Source: Sorangium aterium | Lineage (GTDB): Bacteria > Myxococcota_A > Polyangia > Polyangiales > Polyangiaceae | Length of the DNA stretch: 64,000 nt | Assembly (NCBI RefSeq): GCF_028368935.1 | Contig: NZ_JAQNDK010000006.1 | Location: 1 to 64,000, forward strand | Reading direction: 5' to 3' | Shown: in pieces, positions 26,601 through 35,127 of the stretch | Layout: every line of letters starts with the position of its first letter | Position numbering within the stretch: the first letter of the stretch is position 1 | Translations under genes and position numbers: made by a program | The notes under the pieces: generated by a model | What the model saw: the letters and a program-made list of their open reading frames with translations, nothing else | Databases searched by the model: none | Told to the model about the DNA's origin: nothing

Positions 26601-28377
26601 CATCAACTACCGGAACGAGCCGATCCCGCTCCGGATCGCCGAGCGCAACTGCAGCACGCGCGCGGTCGTCCAGAAGAGCGGCGACGCCGGTGACATGCAC
26701 AACGTCTTCAGCTCGCGTGTCCACGGCGATCCGGCGACACCGCTGCTCCGCGCGTACGAGGGCGATCGCACGCTGATCCGCCTCACCCAGGGCGCGCAGG
26801 CGGAGCAGCACGTGTTCACCGTGCACGGGAAGAAGTGGCTGAACGAGGCGACCGATCCCGACAGCGGCTACGCCAACGGGCAGCCCATCGGCGTCTCGGA
26901 GCAGGCGGATCTCGCGCTCGATGGGGCGCCCCTCTTCCGGAAGAACGCGGCGGGCGGCGCGGACTACCTCTATGCGGGCGCGCCGACGGACGATCTCTGG
27001 GAGGGGCGGTGGGGCATCCTGCGCGTCCACGGCGAGCGGCAGACGGATCTCTTGCCGCTCTCGGGCGCGTCGCTGCCGAGCGGCAGGCGCCGGGAGGTCG
27101 AGGTGTGCCCGCCAGAGGCCCAGAAGAGGGCGTATACAGTCCACGCGATCACCGCGAGGGGCAACCTGCCGGGCGATCGCCTCACGTACAACGCGACGTA
27201 CGGGCTCAACGATCCCGACGCCATCCTGTTCGTCCTCGAGGAGGATCTGGCCGCCCTGCGCTCGGGCGCGCGCCCGCCCGAGCCGCTCGTCCTGCGCGCG
27301 GCGGCCGGCGAGTGCGTCGAGGTCACGCTCGTCAACGACCTGCCCGAGGATCTGCCGAAGTCGCCTCAGTGGAACTACAACGCTCCCATCGTCGACGGGT
27401 TCAACGTCAACCAGGTGAGGCCGTCGAACCGCGTCTCGCTGCACGCGCAGCTCGTGGGGTATGACGTCACGGCGGGCGACGGCGCGAACGTGGGCGAAAA
27501 CCCCGATCAGACGGTCGAGCGCGGAAAGCAGCGGACGTACACCTGGTACGCCGGCGACATCTCCGTGACGACCCGGGGCGACGTCCGCTGGCAGCCCGTC
27601 GAGCTCGGCGCCGTGAACCTCAAGGACATGGCGGACGTGGTGAACCACCCGATGCACGGCGGGATCGGCGCGCTGGTCGTCGAGCCGGAGGGCGCCGTCT
27701 GGTACCCGAGCCGGGACTCGCGCGCGGCGGCCCAGGTGAAGTACCGGGACGAGAACGGCTCCGAGATCTGGTTCCGCGAGTTCGTGCTCCTCTACCAGGA
27801 CGAGGTGCCCTTGCAGTCGGATCAGGCGGCGTTCCGATGCCTCAACCCGGCCCTGGCCTGCGGCGCTGTCCTCGCGAACGTCCTGGGCCCTCCCGATCCC
27901 GACTTCACCGGCCACAAGGCGTTCAACTACCGCGCCGAGCCCATCTGGGCGCGGCTCGGCGTGGGGCCCGACGCGCATCTCGGCACCATGCCGGGCCTCG
28001 ACGTCAGCGGCGTCTTCAGCTCGGCGGGGCGCGGCGATCCCGCGACGCCGATCTTCACGGCGGGGCGCTATGACCGCGTGCGCTTCCGCGTGCTGCAGGC
28101 CTCGGGGCACCGGCGCCAGCACTCGTTCGGGCTCTCGAACACGGAGTGGGCGTACAACCCGTGGGCGCAAGGCTCGGGATCCCGGTACCAGGGCCGGAAC
28201 AGCAAGAGCTTCGCCGTGAGCGCGCATGGCGGCATCGGCCCCATGACCGCGTGGAACGTGACTCCCTACTTCAGGTCGGGCGGCATGTTCGAGGTCCCCG
28301 GCGATCGCCTCTACCTGGACCAGTCGAACGCCATGCTCACCGGCGGGCTCTGGGGCATCTGGCGGGTCACGCCGTGA
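23629..28377 (+). CDS. Giant multidomain multicopper oxidase lipoprotein (MnxG-like)
   Basis: 1582 residues, several times a laccase. Start GTG 23629 or ATG 23635; the lipobox lies at VAVVGC (~residue 20). Copper-ligand blocks recur along the chain: VFHVHGHQW (~427), IYHCHLYAHFAQGMW (~477), QHIHLVKFDV (~771), a second cupredoxin set with THDHFAASSHQQHG (~875), QHVFTVHGKKW (~1060), LHAQLVGYDV (~1271), HPMHGGIGALVVEP (~1341) and HSFGLSN (~1498). This many-cupredoxin layout with HCH...HFAQGMW resembles MnxG-type Mn(II) oxidases by motif layout. The downstream genes (propeller, two Sco chaperones, cytochrome c fusion) fit a copper-loaded extracellular oxidase linked to electron transfer. The metal or substrate oxidised is not provable here. 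Confidence 0.85.
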   Translation: MLMRLPWRLGWAMTMVAVVGCSGSEAPPQEEESVVESQDEVRYDFHAPASGRTVFADVVAIDQMFVYDRLGAFNPGGMVYALRRDVVAADPSKAIGPGNATLRPGKRPRPLVLRVNAGDRLSIKFTNWLTPATGALPSTSTSTRDASIQVVGLQIRSIDALAADVGKNESSLAAPGETRTYELFAGREGTFLMHSGGATVGSEPGPGRRISQTLYGAVTVEPPGAVAYRSQVTAAELEDASLSPSNPDGTPRIDYDAVDASGQPILKMIDDAGEIVHGDVNAIIAGFDETEAGSPASENMGYFREFTVLFHDILSVVQPIAEYQADPRYNGVRTGFGINYGAASLGSAVFANKQRIGPSKRCEECKFEEFFLSSWVNGDPALNIDRDDAGNATEALYPDDPSNVSHGYLGDPVRIRNLHAGPSETHVFHVHGHQWLRSPGNDKSAYIDSQTIGPRAAYTYDITYGGGGNRNLSVGDAIYHCHLYAHFAQGMWGLWRTHDVFEAGTPDRSLPDGELAAGTPTPAVVPIPGVALAPMPTYARTSVRMADGKTEERDPMPGYPFYVAAVAGHRPPQPPRDMENDGGLPRHYIANVPQGGAAVGGRGLFDVQLSKADVQLLPKDGTPSEVAAANFHAGAFPGAVRAPERYGFPVKGYPAFTADGKPALFLVNGQPPAAGAPFADPCPPGAPVRTYRAAYVQTNAPVNRAGWHDAQARMIVLEKDVEATLDGTKAPEPLFIRAQSGECVVFHATNLIPAALAADDFQVFTPTDVIGQHIHLVKFDVTASDGGANGFNYEDGSLAMEEVAARIQAANALGGALAADVRSREAGARVLLDDPTRHPRMTTPSFGAQTTIQRWWADSILSEAGQDRALNTAFTHDHFAASSHQQHGLYGGLVVEPAGSIWRDPETGAVFGDRSDGGPTSYRADILFPPGDHRSPFREFNLSIADYGPIYDECGRPVNPSSQAPAPLPLAITHGPSTPDAISWRDSGVGLINYRNEPIPLRIAERNCSTRAVVQKSGDAGDMHNVFSSRVHGDPATPLLRAYEGDRTLIRLTQGAQAEQHVFTVHGKKWLNEATDPDSGYANGQPIGVSEQADLALDGAPLFRKNAAGGADYLYAGAPTDDLWEGRWGILRVHGERQTDLLPLSGASLPSGRRREVEVCPPEAQKRAYTVHAITARGNLPGDRLTYNATYGLNDPDAILFVLEEDLAALRSGARPPEPLVLRAAAGECVEVTLVNDLPEDLPKSPQWNYNAPIVDGFNVNQVRPSNRVSLHAQLVGYDVTAGDGANVGENPDQTVERGKQRTYTWYAGDISVTTRGDVRWQPVELGAVNLKDMADVVNHPMHGGIGALVVEPEGAVWYPSRDSRAAAQVKYRDENGSEIWFREFVLLYQDEVPLQSDQAAFRCLNPALACGAVLANVLGPPDPDFTGHKAFNYRAEPIWARLGVGPDAHLGTMPGLDVSGVFSSAGRGDPATPIFTAGRYDRVRFRVLQASGHRRQHSFGLSNTEWAYNPWAQGSGSRYQGRNSKSFAVSAHGGIGPMTAWNVTPYFRSGGMFEVPGDRLYLDQSNAMLTGGLWGIWRVTP

Positions 28378-28397
28378 GCGGGAGGAGGGGCGCTGTG

Positions 28398-30632
28398 ATG
28401 CGAAGGATCTCGATGGGCGGGACCTCGATGGGCTCGCGCGGACTCTGGCTCTCGCTGGCCTGGCTCGGTGCCTCGACGGCGCTCGGCTGCGGCAGGAGAG
28501 AGGCGCTCCCCGCCCCGGAGGACCCGGGGGCCGAGCCGCCGACGCAGCCGGCGCAGCTCGCGCAGCCGGCGCAGCCCGAGGAGCCGGCGGCTCCCCTGCA
28601 GGAGAGCCGGGTCGAGCGCGATGGGCTCTCCATCGCGTTCGCCCTGCGGCCGCTGGACCGCGGCCAGCAGGGCGGGGAGAGCGGCCTTGGCGCGGCGCCG
28701 GCCGCGGCGGTGGCGGGCTCCGACGTCGTGGCCGAGTTCACCATCACCGACGCGTCCACCGGCGCGCCGGTCCGTGGCCTCACGCCGCTCGGCTGGATGT
28801 CGCGCCGCGCCGGGGCCGACGGCGCCGCCGCGGCGAGCTTCTCCGGCGGCGCGCCCGAGGCGAGCCTCGCCAGCGGCGCGCCTGCGGCGAGCCTCGCCAG
28901 CGGCGTGTCCGCGGCGAGCCTCGCCAGCGGCGCGGTCGACGCCGCGCCGGACGAGGCGGCGTGCCGGGGGAAGATCAGGAGCTTCATGGCGGGCCTCCTG
29001 TCCGTGCGCCCCGAGGTCGACATGAACGCCTACCTCCTCTGGACGCTGAACCAGGACAACACCCTCTCGGCCATCAACCCGCAGGTCACCCTCGCCAGGA
29101 CGCAGCTCCGGAGCGTGGTCAGCCTCGCGGGCCCCGGCGTCTCGTTCGTCCTGCACCCCGACCGGGAGAGCCTCTACGTCACGCTCCGGGGCGGGCGGGG
29201 CCTCGCCGTGGTGGACACGCGGAGGGGGCTCGTCCGGACGAACGTCCCCGTCGGCCAGGATCCGTCGCGCGTCGTGATCGCGCCCGACGGGCGCACGGTC
29301 TGGGTGGGCAACGACGGCGACAGGACGGTGAGCGTGATCGACGCCCGCTCGACGGACGTCCTGAAGACGCTCCCGGTGGGCCCGGGCCACCACGAGATCG
29401 CCTTCACCGGCGGCGGCCGCGCCGCGTGGATCACGAGCCAGCAGGGCGAGTCGGTGGCGGTGGTGGACGGCGAGACGCTCGAGCCGCTCGGCGAGATCGC
29501 GGTGGGCGAGGGGGTCGTCTCCATCGCGGCGAGCGATGAGGCGGGCGTTGTCCACGCGGCGAACGCCGCGCGCGGCGAGGTCGTCGTCCTCGACGCCGCG
29601 CGGCGCGCCGTCGCCGGGCGCGTCGCCCTGAAGCCCGGGCTCGGCGCGCTCCAGTTCGATCCGCGCGGGCGGTTCTCGTTCGCGCTGAACCCGACAGCGA
29701 ACGAGGTCGCCGTCCTCGACGGCGCGACGGGCGCGGTGGCGCACACGCTCAGCGGGCTGGCCGCGCCGGACGCGGTCACCTTCACTGGGGCCTTCGCCTA
29801 CATCCGCAACCGGGGCGCCGCGCGGGTCTCGCTCGTCGACCGGGCGGCCCTCGGCGGCGCGGCGGCTCCGCCCCTCGTCAACATCGCGGTCGGCCAGGGC
29901 CCGCCTCTGGCCGCCGCGGCGCGGCCTGGCCCGGCCGCGCTCGCCACGCCCATCGCCCCCCTGCCCGAGGGCAACGGCGCCCTCGTCGCGAGCCCGGCCG
30001 ACAAGGCGCTCTACGTCTACGTGGAGGGCATGATGGCCCCGATCGGCACCTTGCCGAGCTACGGCCGCGAGCCGCGATCGCTCCTCGTCGAGGACAGGTC
30101 GCTCAAGGAGGTGCGTCCGGGCGTGTACGCGACCACGGTGCGCCTCGGCGAGGGGGGGCGCTACGACGTCGAGCTCCTCCTCGACCGCCCGCGGACGGGG
30201 GTGTGCCTCGAGGCCACCGTGGCGCCCGCGCGCTGCGCCCCGGGCGACGGCGAGGCCGACGGGTCCGGCTGCGGGGGCGATCCCGTGAAGGACATCGCGA
30301 TCGCGCCGCTCTTCGAGCCCGACCTGCGGCTCGCGGCGGGCGAGCCCGCGACGCTCCGCTTCCGCGCGACCGCCGGCGAGGGGGGCCCTCCGCTCGACGC
30401 GGAAGACATCGAGGTGATGGTCGTCCGGTTCCCGACCGGGTACCGCTTCCGCGGCGCGCCGCGGGCCGAGGGGGACGGCACGTTCTCCGTCGCGTTCACC
30501 CCGCCCGCGCCGGGCCAGTACCGCTTCCTCGCCGCCGTTCCGGGGCGCGGGGCGCCTGTCGGCGCGCTCCCGTCCGTCCCGCTGCGGGTCTCGCCGCGCG
30601 GCGCCGGCGCGCACGTCGGAGGTGGGCGATGA
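28398..30632 (+). CDS. YVTN-type beta-propeller lipoprotein
   Basis: 744 residues from ATG 28398 with GGAGGAGGGG at 28381-28390, 20 bp after the giant oxidase. Lipobox STALGC. Residues 20-60 are Pro/Gln/Ala-rich, residues 155-185 carry three 9-residue repeats (ASLASGAPA-like). Residues 210-480 contain propeller blades of the YVTN/YncE kind: SRVVIAPDGRTVWVGNDGDR, VSVIDARSTDVLKTLPVG, VAVVDGETLEPLGEIAVGEG. The C-terminus (540-740) is two Ig-like beta domains with a Cys-rich loop (CLEATVAPARCAPG). Family members act as extracellular binding or electron-transfer scaffolds. It stands in a tight operon with the oxidase and Sco genes (ATGA with the next). Confidence 0.8.
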   Translation: MRRISMGGTSMGSRGLWLSLAWLGASTALGCGRREALPAPEDPGAEPPTQPAQLAQPAQPEEPAAPLQESRVERDGLSIAFALRPLDRGQQGGESGLGAAPAAAVAGSDVVAEFTITDASTGAPVRGLTPLGWMSRRAGADGAAAASFSGGAPEASLASGAPAASLASGVSAASLASGAVDAAPDEAACRGKIRSFMAGLLSVRPEVDMNAYLLWTLNQDNTLSAINPQVTLARTQLRSVVSLAGPGVSFVLHPDRESLYVTLRGGRGLAVVDTRRGLVRTNVPVGQDPSRVVIAPDGRTVWVGNDGDRTVSVIDARSTDVLKTLPVGPGHHEIAFTGGGRAAWITSQQGESVAVVDGETLEPLGEIAVGEGVVSIAASDEAGVVHAANAARGEVVVLDAARRAVAGRVALKPGLGALQFDPRGRFSFALNPTANEVAVLDGATGAVAHTLSGLAAPDAVTFTGAFAYIRNRGAARVSLVDRAALGGAAAPPLVNIAVGQGPPLAAAARPGPAALATPIAPLPEGNGALVASPADKALYVYVEGMMAPIGTLPSYGREPRSLLVEDRSLKEVRPGVYATTVRLGEGGRYDVELLLDRPRTGVCLEATVAPARCAPGDGEADGSGCGGDPVKDIAIAPLFEPDLRLAAGEPATLRFRATAGEGGPPLDAEDIEVMVVRFPTGYRFRGAPRAEGDGTFSVAFTPPAPGQYRFLAAVPGRGAPVGALPSVPLRVSPRGAGAHVGGGR
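28860..28940 (+). repeat. 27-bp tandem repeat, 3 units
   Basis: Three in-frame 27-bp units start at 28860, 28887 and 28914, each opening GCGAGCCTCGCCAGCGGCG and encoding ASLASG plus three residues. They form a flexible linker in the propeller lipoprotein and are a plausible site of length variation. Confidence 0.7.
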
Positions 30633-31246
30633 GGCCCGGGGCGGCCCTCGCCGCGGTGGCCCTCGCGCTCGCGCTGTCCTCGTCCGCGCGCTTCTCGCCC
30701 GCAGAGGGCAAGGCGCCGCGCGTGGAGCGCATGAAGATCGGCGGCGTCTCCAGGGAGGACGACGCCGCCGCGGAGCGGTACTTCACCAACACCGAGCTCG
30801 TCGACCAGCACGGCCGCGCGCACCGCTTCTATGCCGGGCTGCTGCGGGGCCGGAAGGTGCTCATCAACTTCGCCTTCACCTCGTGCAAGGGCGCCTGCCC
30901 CACGATGACGGCGAACCTCGCGCGCGTGCAGGCGCTGCTCCGGGCGCGCGGGCAGGCGGTGACGATGCTGACGATCACGGTCGACCCGGAGAACGACACG
31001 CCGACCGCGCTGAAGGAGTACGCCGCGAAGTTCAAGGCGGGCGAGGGCTGGTACTTCCTGACCGGCACGCCCGAGAACGTCGCCACGGTGCTGAAGCGCC
31101 TCGGCGGCCAGGTGCGGCGGCCCGACGAGCACACGATGACGCTGCTCGTCGGCGACACGTCCACCGGCATGTGGCTGAAGGCGTTCGCCACCGAGGAGCC
31201 CGAGGCGCTCGCGCGCGCCGTCCAGCACCTCAACGACCCACGGTGA
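30629..31246 (+). CDS. Sco1/SenC-type copper chaperone (first copy)
   Basis: 205 residues from ATG 30629 overlapping the upstream TGA. An N-terminal hydrophobic segment (ALAAVALALALSSSARF) exports or anchors it. The thioredoxin fold carries the Cu-binding CxxxCP (C86 and C90 in FTSCKGACPTM), the DPENDTP loop and the distal His in RPDEHTMTLLVGD. Sco proteins deliver copper to oxidases, classically CuA of cytochrome c oxidase. Here, next to a giant multicopper oxidase, loading that enzyme is the simpler reading; the Bacillus Mnx operon also includes a Sco-like gene (MnxC). Confidence 0.9.
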   Translation: MRPGAALAAVALALALSSSARFSPAEGKAPRVERMKIGGVSREDDAAAERYFTNTELVDQHGRAHRFYAGLLRGRKVLINFAFTSCKGACPTMTANLARVQALLRARGQAVTMLTITVDPENDTPTALKEYAAKFKAGEGWYFLTGTPENVATVLKRLGGQVRRPDEHTMTLLVGDTSTGMWLKAFATEEPEALARAVQHLNDPR

Positions 31247-31253
31247 GGCCGAC

Positions 31254-31970
31254 ATGCGTTTCCTGTCGCTCTGTGCATTGAAAGCGCTGGTCCTCGCCGG
31301 CGCGCTCGCCGCGGCCTCGTGCGGCCGCGGGAGCGCGCCTCCTGGCGAGCACGCCGCCCCCGCTCCCGCGGGGCCGCCTGGGCGTCCTCCGGACGTCGCT
31401 GCGGCCGCGGGGCCGCCTGGGCTCTCCCCGGACGGCGCGGCGGAGGTGCGCGCCTCGCCGGCGACGGGCGTCGAGGTCCTGGACGAGGAGCTCGTGGATC
31501 AGGACGGCCGGCCCGTCCGTCTCCGCGAGCTCGCGAAGGACCGGGTGCTCGTCGTCAATTTCATCTTCACGACCTGCACGACGATCTGCTCGCCGATGAC
31601 GGCCATCTTCGGCCGGCTCCAGGCCCAGCTCGGCGACGCGCTGGACCGGGACGTGCGGCTCGTCTCGATCTCGCTGGACCCCGCCATGGACACGCCGGAG
31701 CGGCTGAACGTCTACGCCGAGAAGTTCGGCCGGCGGAAGGGCTGGTCCTTCCTGACGGGGCGGCGCGAGCGCGTGAACCGCGTGCTGGACGCGCTCGGGG
31801 GGCGCGCCCCGATCAAGGAGCGGCACGCGCCGATCACGCTCATCGGGCGCGAGGCGGAGGGCCGCTGGACGCGGGTCGAGGGCATCGCGCCGCCGGGGCG
31901 CCTCGCGGACGAGGTCCGGGCCTTCCTGCCGTCGCGAGGGCCTGTGGCGCGGAGCGCGGGCGGTGGATAG
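31254..31970 (+). CDS. Sco1/SenC-type copper chaperone lipoprotein (second copy)
   Basis: 238 residues from ATG 31254, 7 bp after the first Sco gene. Lipobox AAASC followed by a Pro/Ala-rich spacer of 45 residues, then the Sco thioredoxin fold: C108 and C112 in TTCTTICSPM, DPAMDTP, and the ligand His in KERHAPITLIG. It differs from the first copy in its lipid anchor and in CTTIC versus CKGAC, so the two likely act at different sites or in sequence (one delivering, one reducing). Its stop overlaps the GTG of the next gene. Confidence 0.9.
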   Translation: MRFLSLCALKALVLAGALAAASCGRGSAPPGEHAAPAPAGPPGRPPDVAAAAGPPGLSPDGAAEVRASPATGVEVLDEELVDQDGRPVRLRELAKDRVLVVNFIFTTCTTICSPMTAIFGRLQAQLGDALDRDVRLVSISLDPAMDTPERLNVYAEKFGRRKGWSFLTGRRERVNRVLDALGGRAPIKERHAPITLIGREAEGRWTRVEGIAPPGRLADEVRAFLPSRGPVARSAGGG

Positions 31971-33741
31971 GCCGAGGGCCCGTCGGCCGAGGGCCCGTCG
32001 TCCTGGCAGGGCGCGGCTCGGCCTCCTGGCAGCGGTGCCGGCGCTGGGGCTCTGCGCGGTCGCGGCGTGGGCGCTCGGCCGGGATGAAGGCGCGCCCCGA
32101 GCGCATGCGGCTGCGGCGGGCGAGGTGGGGTCGTGCGAGGAGCTCTCGCCGGCCGCCCGGCGCGGCAAGCGCATCTACCAGCGTGGCGCGACCGAGGACG
32201 GCCGGCCCATCGAGGGCGCGATCGTCGGCGGAGCCGCGGCGCTCTCCGGCCGCGAGGCCGCCTGCGCGGGCTGCCATGGCCCCAGCGGGCAGGGGACGAC
32301 CGAGGGCGGCGTCACGGCGCCGCCGCTCGCGGCCGAGCGGCGCCTTGCGTCGAGCGGCGAGCGGGGTGGGGGAGCTGGGCAGGGGAGGCGGCCAGGCGAG
32401 GGAGCGATGAGCGCCGCCGCGCTGGTGACGGCCATCCGCGAGGGGCGAGGGCCCGCGGGGCCGTGGCTGAGCCCGGTGATGCCGCGGTACCGCCTGGAAG
32501 AGGCGGATCTATCGGATCTTGTTGAATATCTGGGCTGCGTCGGCCGGGATCTGGATCCTGGCATCACGGCGGGCTCGGTGGCGCTGGGCGCCGCGCTGCC
32601 GCTGACCGGGCCGGATGCGCCGGTCGGCGCGGCTGCGCGCGACGTGCTGATCGCGGCGTTCGCCGACGTGAACGCGCAGGGCGGCATCTACCGGCGGCGG
32701 CTCGAGCTGCGCGTGGAGGACAGCGCCGGGCCGTCGGGCGAGGCCGGGGCGACGGCGCGCCTGCTGGACCGGGGCGTGCTGGCGCTGGTGGGGAGCGCCT
32801 TCGACGGGGATCCGGCGCTGCGGGCGCGTCTCTCGGAGGAGCGGGCGCCGCTCGTGGGGCCCTTGGCGCTGGCGGGCGCACCCGGGTTGCCCGGCGGCGT
32901 CCCGGCGGCGAGCGCACCCGGGTTGGCCGACGGCGCCCCTGGTCGCGCGCGGGAGGCAGCCGGAGGGGGCGCGGCTGGGGCCAACGACGTCGTGTTCCAG
33001 GTGCTGCCGGGGCCCGACGTGCTGGCCCGCGTGGCGATCAAGCACCTCGCCGGCGCTCCTGCGAACGCGGGGTCGCTCGCGCTGGTCGTGCACACGCGCG
33101 ACCGCGCCGGCGAGGCCTGGGCGTCGGGCGCGCGCGCGGAGGCAGCTCACCGCGATCTTCCTGCACCGCCGGCGCTCTCCTTCGAGCCAGGCCGCCTCTC
33201 GCCGCGCGACGTGGCCGGCGCGGTGCGGGCGCACGGGGCGCGGGCCGTCCTCTTCTGGGGCCCCGGCGCGGACCTCGCGAGCGCCCGGGCGGCGCTGGAC
33301 GACGCCGGATCGGCCGCGCCGATCTACGCCTCGCTGGGATCGATCGCCGGGAGCGCCGGGGCGCCGTCCCGCGAGATCGCCGGCCGCGTGCTGTTCCTGT
33401 ACCCAGGCTCCCTGGGTGAGCGGGAGCGGGCGTCGGAGGACGCGCTGCAGGCGTTCCTGCGCCGGGCGGGCGTCGCGCCGGGGCCGCTCGGGGTCCAGGC
33501 GAGCGCGTACGTCGCGGCGCAGATCGCGATCGAGGCGCTGAAGCGCGCCGGCGCCCATGCGACGCGGGAGGGGCTGATCGCGGCGCTCGAGCAGCTGCGC
33601 GACTTCGACGCAGGCCCGGCCCCGCCCGTGACCTTCGCCCGGAACCGCCGGACCGGGGTGCTCGGAGCGAGCGTCTTCCGGATGGATCCGGCGTCCGACG
33701 CCGCCGTGCGCGCGTCGGTGTGGATCGAGGTGGTTCCGTAG
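31963..33741 (+). CDS. Cytochrome c fused to a periplasmic ligand-binding protein
   Basis: 592 residues from GTG 31963. An Arg-rich N-terminus and single membrane helix (LGLLAAVPALGLCAVAAWAL) precede a class I cytochrome c domain: CAGCH at residues 101-105 and axial-Met segment PVMPRYRLEEADLSDLVEYL near 170. From residue ~205 the chain is a type I periplasmic-binding fold as in branched-chain amino acid receptors: VALGAALPLTGPDAPVGAAA, DVNAQGGIYRRRLELRVEDS, ALVGSAFDG. A ligand-gated or ligand-tethered electron carrier is implied. It is the last gene of the oxidase operon and the likely electron outlet or sensor. Both domains look intact. Confidence 0.85.
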   Translation: MDRPRARRPRARRPGRARLGLLAAVPALGLCAVAAWALGRDEGAPRAHAAAAGEVGSCEELSPAARRGKRIYQRGATEDGRPIEGAIVGGAAALSGREAACAGCHGPSGQGTTEGGVTAPPLAAERRLASSGERGGGAGQGRRPGEGAMSAAALVTAIREGRGPAGPWLSPVMPRYRLEEADLSDLVEYLGCVGRDLDPGITAGSVALGAALPLTGPDAPVGAAARDVLIAAFADVNAQGGIYRRRLELRVEDSAGPSGEAGATARLLDRGVLALVGSAFDGDPALRARLSEERAPLVGPLALAGAPGLPGGVPAASAPGLADGAPGRAREAAGGGAAGANDVVFQVLPGPDVLARVAIKHLAGAPANAGSLALVVHTRDRAGEAWASGARAEAAHRDLPAPPALSFEPGRLSPRDVAGAVRAHGARAVLFWGPGADLASARAALDDAGSAAPIYASLGSIAGSAGAPSREIAGRVLFLYPGSLGERERASEDALQAFLRRAGVAPGPLGVQASAYVAAQIAIEALKRAGAHATREGLIAALEQLRDFDAGPAPPVTFARNRRTGVLGASVFRMDPASDAAVRASVWIEVVP

Positions 33742-33874
33742 GACGGATCGAGCTCGACCTGGGTGTTCCACGAGGACGAACCGGCAGGGGAGAACCGTCG
33801 CGATCCACCGGTTCCACCGCTGCTGCCATCTGCCTCGCGGCGCCCTCGTCGCCAGGTCGCGGGGCCGCGGTCCG

Positions 33875-34480
33875 TCACCGCTGCCGCTCCTCCTCGTCCT
33901 CGTCGTCGTCGAACAGCGCGCCTACCTTCAGGACGATCGCATCGAAAGGCTCGGGCCTGACCCGATCCTCCCGCTCGGCCGCCAGCACCAGCAGATATCC
34001 CTCTGTCGTCCACCGGTAGACCATGAGCGTCTCCGTCTCGGGGTCGACGATGCAGTAGTGGGGCACCTTGCAGTGCTGGTAGGTTCGGAGCTTCTTGAAC
34101 AGATCGTTGCGGCTGTTCGACGGCGATAGCACCTCACACACCCAGTCCGGCCGCACCCGGATGGGCACCTCCCTAAGCAGCTCCGGCAAGCGCTCGCGCA
34201 GCCACCCCGTCACATCGGGGCGGTAGACCTCATGGGTTTCCAGCTCGACCTCGACCTCGGTCGCGAACCACCAGCCGCCGGGCCAGCGTCCGCCGGGCCG
34301 TCGATCATACGGTCCGCTGATCCGGCTCCCGATCCGTAGCTGGGCGCGCCCGTGTGGGCCGCTCGGCATGGCCTTGCGAACGAGCTCGCCACCGATGACC
34401 TCGTGGAAGCGCTCGCGCTCGGGGATGGCCAGGAGATCGTCCGCGGTGGCGAGGCGGCGGGCGGAAGCGGCTCCGGACAT
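33875..34480 (-). CDS. Uma2-family (DUF820) putative nuclease
   Basis: 201 residues. The Uma2 fold of the PD-(D/E)XK superfamily is shown by FHEVIGGELVRKAMPSGPHG, VYRPDVTGWLRE (Asp), DWVCEVLSPSNSRNDLFKK (E/K region) and the strand PHYCIVDPETETLMVYRW. It ends in a run of Asp/Glu. Uma2 proteins are numerous in cyanobacteria and myxobacteria, with unknown physiological role. It is a single gene, convergent to the oxidase operon. Confidence 0.9.
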   Translation of the reverse strand: MSGAASARRLATADDLLAIPERERFHEVIGGELVRKAMPSGPHGRAQLRIGSRISGPYDRRPGGRWPGGWWFATEVEVELETHEVYRPDVTGWLRERLPELLREVPIRVRPDWVCEVLSPSNSRNDLFKKLRTYQHCKVPHYCIVDPETETLMVYRWTTEGYLLVLAAEREDRVRPEPFDAIVLKVGALFDDDEDEEERQR

Positions 34481-34632
34481 GCGCGCAGGATAGCGCCGGC
34501 GGCTGTCGAGGGCACCACCGGCGTCGCCGACACATCACCGCGACCGACCAGAAGGAGAGGGAGCACGGCCTCGACGCGCTCGCCCGGGGAAGCTCGCGTG
34601 CGGTCCGGTCGAGCGCATCGCCTTGTTCAGCC

Positions 34633-35127
34633 TCATTCGCGGGTCTCGCGTTTCGCGTACCTGCTGACAGCCAGCTGATGGGCCTCAGCCAGCAGCGGCC
34701 GCACCGCCTCGAAGGTTGCCTCGCTGGGGTTGAGCACGCAGACCCAGGACTGCGGTGCGTACACGGGGTGCGGCAGCAGTCGATCCAGGGCGGCGAAGTC
34801 GTGGCCGGTCTCCACGGCTCTGCCAGCAGGAGGAGGAGACGGCTGGGGGCCAAACAAGGAGCGGTACGTCTCCTTGCTGACGCCGATGTTCAGCCGGAAG
34901 ACTCCCGGGCGATCCAGCTGGGAGGCGCAGTCGAATTCGCCATAGTCTTTGGTGACGATCGTCGCGAACGGGAACCGGCGAGCAGGCGGGAGCTGGCGTC
35001 CGGGGTCGTAGCTGAAGAAGGTGTCGCCCCAGGCGAGCTCGGGAGACCCGGCCTCGCGGGATGCGACGACCACATCGACGCCATCCAATGTGTCGGTGAT
35101 GTACCGGGTGATCGAGGCCTCGTTCAT
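34633..35127 (-). CDS. DUF6194-family protein
   Basis: 164 residues. SPELAWGDTFFSYDP, FATIVTKDYGEFDCASQLDR, FRLNIGVSKETYRSLFG and the YAPQSWVCVLNPSEATFEAV block match DUF6194 proteins of actinobacteria. A YjbR/CyaY-like DNA-binding relationship has been proposed for such small alpha/beta proteins, but function is unknown. The start ATG 35127 gives the family N-terminus. Confidence 0.75.
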   Translation of the reverse strand: MNEASITRYITDTLDGVDVVVASREAGSPELAWGDTFFSYDPGRQLPPARRFPFATIVTKDYGEFDCASQLDRPGVFRLNIGVSKETYRSLFGPQPSPPPAGRAVETGHDFAALDRLLPHPVYAPQSWVCVLNPSEATFEAVRPLLAEAHQLAVSRYAKRETRE

